A stretch of 11,104 nt of DNA, from positions 1 to 11,104 of the forward strand of contig CAKTQE010000065.1 in NCBI GenBank assembly GCA_934593275.1, written 5' to 3'. Every line of letters starts with the position of its first letter. Within the stretch, counting starts at the first letter, position 1. The stretch comes from an uncultured Oscillospiraceae bacterium. GTDB taxonomy: Bacteria; Bacillota; Clostridia; Oscillospirales; Oscillospiraceae. The position numbers and the translations under genes were made by a program. The notes under the pieces were generated by a model. That model ran no database searches and was not told the DNA's origin. It worked only from the letters and a program-made list of their open reading frames with translations. This document shows positions 1-5,032 of this stretch, in pieces.

Positions 1-1
1 G

Positions 2-229
2 GCGGATGTGCTGACCTTTGAGCGGGGGGTGGAGGACTTCACCCTGGCCTGCGGCACCGGCTGCGGCTCCACCGCCTGCGTTCTGTGGAAGCAGGGATTG
101 CTGCCGGAAAACCACCTGGAAGCCCGTGTCCCCGGTGGAAAACTAGGCGTGACCATTGTCGGAGAAAACCGGGTAGAGCAGCTGCTTCTGGAAGGCCCCA
201 CGGAAATTACGGAGGTATTGGAAAAATAA
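2..229 (+). CDS. dapF: Diaminopimelate epimerase, C-terminal fragment (runs off the left edge)
   Basis: DapF converts LL- to meso-diaminopimelate, the last common step toward lysine and peptidoglycan cross-bridges, in the cytoplasm. The visible 75 residues carry the family's C-terminal signature: FERGVEDFTLACGTG, matching the usual ERG..(E)TLACGTG block. The Cys of ACGTG is the second catalytic cysteine of the epimerase pair; the first lies outside the window. Downstream come the typical small-residue stretch (GCGSTACVLW) and the terminal beta strands with PGGKLGV. The reading frame is open from base 2, so the gene starts upstream of the window. Its TAA overlaps the next ATG (TAATG at 227-231), indicating translational coupling to the DUF624 gene. 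Identity rests on the motif and is secure; whether a full operon lies upstream cannot be seen. Confidence 0.9.
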   Translation, partial: ADVLTFERGVEDFTLACGTGCGSTACVLWKQGLLPENHLEARVPGGKLGVTIVGENRVEQLLLEGPTEITEVLEK

Positions 230-864
230 TGTTTCGCTCCATTTTTCGTCCCTACGGCCTGGTCTGGACCATACTCAATACCGTTACGGATATCCTGGGG
301 CTGAGCCTGCTGTGGCTTCTCTGCTCCCTGCCCATTGTGACCGTTGGCCCTGCCACCACCGCCCTGTATGACGCGGCGGTCCACGGCATCCGCTACAAAG
401 AGGCCGGGGTCTACCGGCGGTTCTTTAAAACATTCCGGGCTGAGTGGAAAACCGGCATTCCTGTGACTCTGCTGTGGGGCGCAGTGCTGGTGGGCCTGGG
501 CTATGTGATGACGGTGCTGCTGGTAATGGCCCAGCAGGAAAGCCGGTTTACGGTTTACGCCGGGGTCTACTTTGGCATTTCTCTGCTGCCTCTGGCCTGT
601 GCCTGTTGGAGCGTCACCGTGTTGTCCCGGTTTACATTTTCCTTTTGGAATCTGACGAAAACTGCCCTGCGCATAACCCTGGGGCAGCTGCCCCGGTCTT
701 TCTGCATGGCGGCAGCCACGGTGGGTCTCCTTTGGTTCACCCTCCACTACCCCATCTGGGTCTTTGCCGCCCCCGCTTGCCTGGTCTTAGTGTGGTCGGT
801 GTTCACAGAGCCGGTATTTTCCAAGCTGGGCGGCGGACTTACTGTCCATCAGGAAGAGGAATAG
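229..864 (+). CDS. DUF624 / YesL-type integral membrane protein
   Basis: A 211-residue hydrophobic protein with about five membrane segments (roughly residues 19-40, 76-100, 108-133, 157-172 and 174-192). The stretch LPIVTVGPATTALYDA at residues 34-49 is the recognisable core of the DUF624 family, to which Bacillus YesL belongs; length is normal for that family. No biochemical role is established; many relatives lie beside carbohydrate ABC transporters, but no such genes are seen here. I chose the ATG at 229 because it overlaps the dapF stop codon and gives a family-length product; an in-frame upstream ATG at 85 would only translate dapF in the wrong frame. The gene ends 26 bases before a strong terminator, so dapF and this gene probably end one transcription unit. 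Confidence 0.8.
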   Translation: MFRSIFRPYGLVWTILNTVTDILGLSLLWLLCSLPIVTVGPATTALYDAAVHGIRYKEAGVYRRFFKTFRAEWKTGIPVTLLWGAVLVGLGYVMTVLLVMAQQESRFTVYAGVYFGISLLPLACACWSVTVLSRFTFSFWNLTKTALRITLGQLPRSFCMAAATVGLLWFTLHYPIWVFAAPACLVLVWSVFTEPVFSKLGGGLTVHQEEE

Positions 865-890
865 GCAAAGATTTTAAGCAAAGTGTACAA

Positions 891-924
891 TGTCCATGCC
901 AAAATTTTGGCATGGACATTTTTT
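891..924 (+). terminator. Rho-independent terminator after the DUF624 gene
   Basis: TGTCCATGCC and GGCATGGACA form a perfect 10-bp stem. The AAAATTTT between them is itself self-complementary, so the whole 28-base unit is a perfect palindrome. Six T follow directly (919-924). Confidence 0.9.
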
Positions 925-959
925 ACGAAAAGCAATTCTAAAATTTGTACACTAATTAT

Positions 960-988
960 TTGCCATTTTCAATTATATCTTGTATAAT
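960..988 (+). promoter_or_regulatory. Sigma-A-type promoter of the AraC-family gene
   Basis: TTGCCA (960-965) and a perfect TATAAT (983-988) are separated by exactly 17 bases, 38 bases upstream of the start codon. An AGGAG ribosome binding site (1011-1015) follows. The promoter lies between the preceding terminator and the gene, so this gene is transcribed on its own. Confidence 0.75.
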
Positions 989-1025
989 ATTATCGTTACG
1001 TCAACTGGAAAGGAGCTGAAACACA

Positions 1026-2174
1026 ATGATTCAGAATTTGAATCAGGTGAACTTTCAGGGATTTGGTACGGTCCTTCCGGAGCGGGCGCAGACGGTAGCC
1101 ACTGTTCCGAAAAACGCCGTTCAGATCAAGCTGCCCCAGCCGGAGTCCGCGGTCTATCGGACAAAGGCGGATACGCTTTTGGGCTGCTCCGGAAATATGT
1201 GTGTTCTTTCCGTCAGCAAGGACGGAGAAACCTATCAGCATTACTATTTGGACAAGTCCGTTTCCATTTGCCCGGGGGTGCTGTACTCCCTGAGCGTTTA
1301 TAAAAATGAAGCCACGGTGACCCTCTCTACCGAGGAACAGCCGGAGCGTGTGGGGGTGGACGTGAGCCGCAGTATGCGCATTGACAGCCAGCTGCGGGTG
1401 GCGGGGATCTACACCTTTTTCTATCAGGAAAAGGAGCAGGGCTTCCTGTTCCCCGGAGAGTCCCACCCCATGCCGGAGCTGACCTATGTGGACCAGGGGA
1501 TCCTCCACTCCGTGGCCGATGGCCAGGATTGGACCCTGCACCAGGGGGATGCCATGCTCTATGCCCCCAACCAGTGGCATATGCAGTACGCGGACATCGG
1601 GGTAGCCCCCCGGTTTGTGACCATCTCCTTTGATTTGGACGGCGGTGATCTTAGGAGTCTCTATGGCCGGAAGCTGGCCGTCCCCCAGGAGGCAGTGACC
1701 CTGCTGCAACAAATGCTCCGGACCCAGGAGCGCATGGACCCCTACTCCACGGATATGCTCATGGCCCAGCTGACCATGCTGCTGCTCCACCTGCTGCGCC
1801 AGGCCCAGTCCCCCTCGGGGGTCAAGCTCCAGGGTACCAACACGGTCCACAGCGAAAACGAGATCATCCGCCATGCCCAGCAGTATATTTCTGCCCACAT
1901 CCGGGAAAAACTCTCCGTCCGGCTCATTGCCCAACAGGTGGATGTCAGCCCCAGCTATCTGACGGTGCTGTTCCAGAAGAATCTGCAAATCTCCCCCGGT
2001 GAATACATCCGCCGCATCAAGCTCCAGGAGAGCAAGCAGATGATCCGGGAAAACAACCTGAACTTCACGGAAATCGCCGCCGCTCTGCAATACTCCACGG
2101 TTCACCATTTCTCCCGCCAGTTCAAAGAAAAATTCGGCATCACCCCCACAGAATACGCCCGCTCTGTGCGGTAA
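1026..2174 (+). CDS. AraC-family transcriptional regulator with cupin sensor domain
   Basis: A 382-residue DNA-binding regulator. The C-terminal ~100 residues hold the two helix-turn-helix units of AraC/XylS proteins: KLSVRLIAQQVDVSPSYLTV (about 296-315) and NFTEIAAALQYSTVHHFSRQ (about 346-365), followed by the signature F..KFGITPTEYAR. Residues about 140-200 look like the AraC_binding cupin beta barrel (FPGESHPMPELTYVDQG, LHQGDAMLYAPNQWH). About 120 further N-terminal residues precede the cupin, making the protein longer than the usual ~280-300 residues; I do not recognise this part. The ATG at 1026 has AGGAG ten bases upstream. Ligand and targets are unknown. Relatives often regulate sugar-use genes next to them, but the neighbours here (DUF624 gene upstream, repeats downstream) give no substrate. 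Confidence 0.9.
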   Translation: MIQNLNQVNFQGFGTVLPERAQTVATVPKNAVQIKLPQPESAVYRTKADTLLGCSGNMCVLSVSKDGETYQHYYLDKSVSICPGVLYSLSVYKNEATVTLSTEEQPERVGVDVSRSMRIDSQLRVAGIYTFFYQEKEQGFLFPGESHPMPELTYVDQGILHSVADGQDWTLHQGDAMLYAPNQWHMQYADIGVAPRFVTISFDLDGGDLRSLYGRKLAVPQEAVTLLQQMLRTQERMDPYSTDMLMAQLTMLLLHLLRQAQSPSGVKLQGTNTVHSENEIIRHAQQYISAHIREKLSVRLIAQQVDVSPSYLTVLFQKNLQISPGEYIRRIKLQESKQMIRENNLNFTEIAAALQYSTVHHFSRQFKEKFGITPTEYARSVR

Positions 2175-2193
2175 AACCCCCAAAAAGTTCAAG

Positions 2194-2226
2194 AAAGGCC
2201 CGCCGTGGAAAAACGGCGGGCCTTTT
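2194..2226 (+). terminator. Rho-independent terminator after the AraC-family gene
   Basis: AAAGGCCCGCCGT (2194-2206) pairs perfectly with ACGGCGGGCCTTT (2213-2225) around a six-base loop and ends in TTTT. It starts 20 bases past the stop codon. The A run on the 5' arm would also give a U tract in the reverse direction. Confidence 0.92.
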
Positions 2227-2244
2227 GGGCAAGAGAGAGAATTT

Positions 2245-2322
2245 AATTGACAATTGACAATTGACAATTGACAATTTGGGGGAGAGTGGACAGTTGACAG
2301 TTGACAGTTGGAGATAGTTGAG
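2245..2322. repeat. Two heptanucleotide tandem arrays, AATTGAC and AGTTGAC
   Basis: Four exact copies of AATTGAC run from 2245 to 2272, with a partial fifth. After a 19-base gap, the related unit AGTTGAC occurs twice (2292-2305), followed by degenerate copies to about 2322. The units differ at one base, so the two blocks are likely derivatives of one element. Each unit junction spells TTGACA. No gene overlaps them. Confidence 0.85.
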
Positions 2323-2785
2323 AAGCAATACCTTTTGGGTGGCGATCATAGTCGTATTTGTGGAGGATTATATCAAAAATCGTATAATTTCTACGTTTTA
2401 TATCACTTTTTGTTTCCAAAACACGAAAAACGCTGTACATTACTGTAGGGGTGGTGCTTCGCGCAGCGAATCAGAATTTATTGATTGCCGGGGCAATCAC
2501 ACCGCAATTCTATCGGCAATCTGCCGCCCGCCACGTTTCGAATACAACCTGTGCAGGAGAATGGTATAACTCAAAACATGGTGTACCCACTGTAGCGGCG
2601 GCAATCTGCCGCCATTGGCCGTAAGGCCACTCGTTGGACGTTCGTATCCGTAGCATCCCACAGGGCCAGCCCCTGGCGGGCCTGGAATGGCGTTGGGTCA
2701 ACGCCGCGACATTGTTCCGTATATTGGGTGATACCATTCAGCGCATCGGAACGGCACACAGTTCTTTCCGAATCTGCTAAAAAAT
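2323..2785. other. Intergenic region with clustered small palindromes, no credible gene
   Basis: No frame here has a good start, a ribosome binding site and a protein-like composition. The left part (2323-2450) is AT-rich. The right part is GC-richer and packed with short hairpins: TTCGC/GCGAA (2458-2470), GATTGCC/GGCAATC (2483-2498), GGCGGCA/TGCCGCC (2597-2613), TGGCC/GGCCA (2616-2629) and GGCGTTG/CAACGCC (2689-2705). The 15-base string CGGCAATCTGCCGCC occurs exactly twice, at 2514-2528 and 2599-2613. This looks like a mosaic of dispersed palindromic intergenic repeats rather than decayed coding sequence. Confidence 0.6.
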
Positions 2786-2811
2786 TGTAACGAAATCCCT
2801 TTTCGCAAGTC
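2786..2811 (+). promoter_or_regulatory. Candidate ECF-type autoregulatory promoter
   Basis: TGTAAC (2786-2791) and AGTC (2808-2811) are separated by 16 bases. This resembles the AAC-type -35 and CGTC-like -10 elements used by ECF sigma factors, and it lies 25 bases before the sigma gene's start. ECF sigma genes commonly transcribe themselves. The assignment is by resemblance only. Confidence 0.4.
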
Positions 2812-2836
2812 CTATAGATAGAAAGGAGGCGAAGCA

Positions 2837-3297
2837 GTGGAAGATTATGAACAAATATATGCTCTTTACTTTCAGGATGTCTACAGATATGTCTGCGCCC
2901 TGAGCCGTGACGCAAATCTTGCCGAGGAAATAACCCAAGAGACCTTTTTCAAAGCATTAAAATCCTTGGACTCTTTTCGGGGGCAATGCAGGCTCTATGT
3001 TTGGCTTTCCAAATTGCCAAACACACCTATCTGTCCCACCTGAAAAAGCGAAAAGAGCCGGAAAACGAAGAACCGCTGAGCAATTCTGTAGAGGAAATGA
3101 TGCTCGAGAAAGAATCCGCGTTCCAGATCCATCAGGCACTTCACAACCTGTCGGAGCCGTACAAAGAGGTGTTTTCCCTGCGTGTACTGGGAGAGCTATC
3201 TTTCCGGCAAATCGGACTTTTATTCGGAAAAACAGAGAATTGGGCGCGTGTGACGTACCACCGCGCAAGACTCAAAATCAAGGAGGAATTTGAATGA
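2837..3297 (+). pseudogene. ECF-subfamily RNA polymerase sigma factor, frameshifted
   Basis: The first part (GTG start at 2837, AGGAGG at 2824-2829) encodes sigma region 2: YFQDVYRYVCALSRDANLAEEITQETFFKALKSLDSFRG. The frame then runs into a stop at 3041-3043. The continuation (IAKHTYLSHLKKRKEPE, then the region 4 helix-turn-helix ELSFRQIGLLFGKTENWARVTYHRAR) is intact in another forward frame up to 3297. Inserting one base between 3008 and 3009 rejoins the frames as ...YVWL-(TNC)-QIAKHTY, the family's usual WLCQIAK-like sequence, and gives a normal ~153-residue protein. So one base is missing, by mutation or by sequencing error. The TGA overlaps the ATG of the next gene (ATGA), typical of a sigma/anti-sigma pair. 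If the deletion is real, only region 2 is made and the factor is inactive. Confidence 0.85.
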
Positions 3298-4007
3298 ATT
3301 ATCCCTGTGGATTGATCCGGGATTTGCTTCCGCTCTATCACGACGATGTGTGCAGCCCGGAAAGCCGCGCCGCAATAGAATTGCACTGCACCGGCTGCCC
3401 CGATTGCAAAAAAATATTGGATGATCTCCGCTCCATGCCGGAACCGCACATGGCTGTGGCAGAGTCAGCACCATTGGTTCCTATACAAAAGAGATGGAAC
3501 CGTGAACGGAAATTATTTCTATGGATCGGTCTTGGCATTGCAATTGCCGTCCTGCTGCTGTTTGGGGCAATTACCCTTTTGAGAGAATGGAAGTGCGTCC
3601 CCATGGGGAAAGAGGACATGGTTGTGACGGACGTTTACCAAACCTCTGACGGATTGATTCATATTGATTATGACGACTTGTATGATTTGAATTATTACAG
3701 CACCTGGATAGAGGTCGGCAGTGACGGCTACGGCTATATTTCGGCCTATCGCCCCATTCTGGCAAAGAAAACAAACCACCATTCCAGAGGAACGGCCGGC
3801 GTGGCTTTCGACCCGGACAGTGCCTTTGCGTTCCTCAATGACGAAACCCACACGCCTGTAACAAAAGTCTATCTCGGAATCAAGAACGACCCGGAGAACT
3901 CCATCCTGGTCTGGGAAAAAGACATGGAAGTCCGCACCGCCACCGCCCAGGAGGAAGCCAACTGGAACAGACAAACGGCACAAATCGCAGCCCCCTCCTC
4001 ACCCTGA
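3294..4007 (+). CDS. zf-HC2-type anti-sigma-like membrane protein
   Basis: A 237-residue protein with an N-terminal zinc-binding anti-sigma fold. C5, H16 and the H31-x3-C35-x2-C38 motif (HCTGCPDC) are visible; the HxxxCxxC arrangement is that of zf-HC2/ZAS domains, which hold an ECF sigma factor inactive in the cytoplasm. One membrane helix follows (about residues 74-96, LFLWIGLGIAIAVLLLFGAITLL), then an extracytoplasmic domain of about 140 residues rich in Asp and Tyr, probably the sensing part; I do not recognise its fold. AGGAGG at 3281-3286 lies eight bases before the ATG, and the start overlaps the sigma factor stop. The gene is intact although its partner is frameshifted. The signal sensed is unknown. 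Confidence 0.8.
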   Translation: MNYPCGLIRDLLPLYHDDVCSPESRAAIELHCTGCPDCKKILDDLRSMPEPHMAVAESAPLVPIQKRWNRERKLFLWIGLGIAIAVLLLFGAITLLREWKCVPMGKEDMVVTDVYQTSDGLIHIDYDDLYDLNYYSTWIEVGSDGYGYISAYRPILAKKTNHHSRGTAGVAFDPDSAFAFLNDETHTPVTKVYLGIKNDPENSILVWEKDMEVRTATAQEEANWNRQTAQIAAPSSP

Positions 4008-4144
4008 CCACCAGCAACGGGGAAGTCCAAGGATTCTGTAAACCCATTCCAGACTCCCAATTGCGGAATGTAGACAATTCTGGGAACACTTTACTCCGCA
4101 GACTGCCGTCACATTTTGTTAAAGATTTGCGAATAATTCCTATA

Positions 4145-4173
4145 TTGACAAACAACTTGATCTGATGTATAGT
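4145..4173 (+). promoter_or_regulatory. Sigma-A-type promoter of the zinc-uptake locus
   Basis: A consensus TTGACA (4145-4150) and TATAGT (4168-4173) are spaced by exactly 17 bases, 35 bases upstream of the Fur-family start codon. It is the only strong promoter seen for the genes that follow and probably drives the whole locus. Confidence 0.8.
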
Positions 4174-4196
4174 AATTCGCGATTGAGTCGCAGATT
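4174..4196 (+). promoter_or_regulatory. Candidate Fur/Zur-type operator
   Basis: The 23 bases directly after the -10 element form an imperfect dyad centred on 4185. AAT, GCGA, TCGC and ATT match across the centre (8 of 11 positions). In addition, TTGCGAAT (4127-4134) upstream of the -35 is a near-inverted copy of ATTCGCGA (4175-4182). A bound repressor here would block the promoter, as expected for autoregulation. This is inferred from symmetry and position, not from a match to a known consensus. Confidence 0.45.
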
Positions 4197-4208
4197 GGAA
4201 GTGACTAT

Positions 4209-4592
4209 ATGGCGAAATACTTGACAAAGCAGCGTAGGCAACTGTCGAGTTATCTGGAACAGCACACGGACGAGCTTCTGACTGTCCAAGATATATCCCA
4301 GGCATTAGACGGAATCAGTGTCAGTGCCGTCTATCGGAATCTGTCTGCTATGGAAGAGGATGGGCTGCTGAAACGGACCATCCGGGAGAATACCAGGGAA
4401 GCGTTTTATCAGTACATTGCCGCTCCCGCTTGTAGGAATAGCCTGCATCTCTCCTGTCGGCTTTGCGGGAAAAGTATTCACTTAGGGGATCGAGAGACCA
4501 GGCAATTACTGGACTCCACATTGCAAACAACGGGTTTCCAGATTGACAAATCCGAAACCATTCTCTACGGCATTTGTGCCGATTGCCGATAA
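4209..4592 (+). CDS. Fur-family metal regulator, probably the zinc regulator Zur
   Basis: A 127-residue protein with the Fur-family layout. An N-terminal winged helix (about residues 5-58) carries the signature SVSAVYRNLSAMEEDGLLKR. A C-terminal dimer and metal domain follows, with two CxxC pairs (C83/C86 in LSCRLCGK, C123/C126 in GICADCR at the very end) that would form the structural zinc site. H80 and H91 are possible sensor ligands. The usual His-rich stretch before the first CxxC (HHHDH-like) is missing: the residues there are PACRNSLHLSC. Because the following genes encode zinc uptake, Zur is the most likely subtype, but Fur or PerR cannot be excluded by sequence. It starts 35 bases after a strong promoter with a candidate operator. 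The ribosome binding site (GGAAGTG) is weak, which suits a low-abundance autoregulated repressor. Confidence 0.8.
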   Translation: MAKYLTKQRRQLSSYLEQHTDELLTVQDISQALDGISVSAVYRNLSAMEEDGLLKRTIRENTREAFYQYIAAPACRNSLHLSCRLCGKSIHLGDRETRQLLDSTLQTTGFQIDKSETILYGICADCR

Positions 4593-4608
4593 TAATCAGG
4601 AGGTGTAC

Positions 4609-4908
4609 ATGATGGCAAAAAGCAAAAGAATCCTTGCGATGCTGATGGCTGTTGCCATTTTGGCCATCATCATCTCCTCTGCCCTTTTCCTGGCCGAGGA
4701 AGCCCATCACGATTGCATCGGTGACGGATGCCAGATCTGCTTCCAGATGAATGTCTGCCGGGGAATTCTGAAAAGCCTTTCCCTGGTGCTTCATGTTGCC
4801 GTGGCGGTGCTGTTGGCTGCCTGTATTTCATGCGGACGTTTCTGGAACTGTGATAAATCCGCACACCAGGTCACGTTGGTCACTCTGAAAGTTAAACTCT
4901 CCAATTAA
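4609..4908 (+). CDS. Small two-TM protein with a His/Cys-rich extracytoplasmic loop
   Basis: A 99-residue protein with membrane segments at about 8-29 and 54-76. The loop between them carries H33, H34, D35, C36, D39, C41, C44 and C50 (EAHHDCIGDGCQICFQMNVC), a likely metal-binding or disulfide site. The C-terminal tail (TLVTLKVKLSN) is polar. I place the start at 4609 (or the adjacent 4612) because AGGAGG at 4598-4603 fits both; the in-frame ATG at 4543 lies inside the regulator gene and lacks the site. Similar short proteins with HHDC and CxxC loops occur beside zinc genes in Firmicutes, to my recollection, but I know of no tested function. Position after the regulator, 16 bases downstream, suggests a role in zinc handling or sensing at the membrane. 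Confidence 0.7.
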   Translation: MMAKSKRILAMLMAVAILAIIISSALFLAEEAHHDCIGDGCQICFQMNVCRGILKSLSLVLHVAVAVLLAACISCGRFWNCDKSAHQVTLVTLKVKLSN

Positions 4909-4919
4909 GTTCAGAACAG

Positions 4920-4986
4920 ATACAAGGGTGAGGTCTATTCTTTTGGGATAGGCTCTTGCGGCGTTGCCGTTCGCCCTTGTATTTTT
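4920..4986 (+). ncRNA. Three-way-junction RNA with U tract before znuA (attenuator or terminator)
   Basis: P1 pairs 4920-4931 with 4971-4982 over 12 bp (one G-U). P2 pairs 4932-4940 with 4946-4954 around the loop TTTTG (9 bp, three G-U). A CTT linker leads to P3, 4958-4962 with 4966-4970 around a GTT loop (5 bp, one G-U). Five T (4982-4986) follow P1. The helices stack with almost no unpaired bases. It lies 11 bases after the two-TM gene and 46 bases before the znuA start, so it could be a branched terminator, a partial attenuator setting gene ratios, or a ligand-responsive leader. I do not recognise it as any named riboswitch. Confidence 0.6.
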
Positions 4987-5032
4987 GCGCCCATTTTACA
5001 AAATATGTTCTGATTATTGGAGGATCACTGAT

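Noticed and set aside
996..2267. Long minus-strand open frame of 423 codons
   Set aside because: It lies entirely opposite the AraC-family gene, which has a promoter, a ribosome binding site and clear family motifs. The predicted peptide has no recognisable domain and ends in the heptamer-derived NCQL repeats.
2245..2322. Possible CRISPR array
   Set aside because: Units are seven bases and directly adjacent, with no spacers and no cas genes in the window.
2358..2388. Possible plus-strand promoter (TTGTGG and TATAAT)
   Set aside because: The spacing is 19 bases, the -35 match is poor, and no gene follows for more than 400 bases.
2571..2915. Minus-strand open frame of 114 codons across the palindrome cluster
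   Set aside because: It overlaps the start of the sigma factor gene and translates the hairpin repeats; composition is not protein-like.
4056..4084. Hairpin CCCAATTG/CAAT-TC-TGGG after the anti-sigma-like gene as a terminator
   Set aside because: It has a two-base bulge and no T run on either strand, so I do not call it a terminator.
4987..5019. A separate promoter for znuA
   Set aside because: TTTACA at 4995-5000 has no -10 element at an acceptable distance, and TTGTAT at 4977-4982 lies inside the RNA stem with only a poor AT-rich partner.
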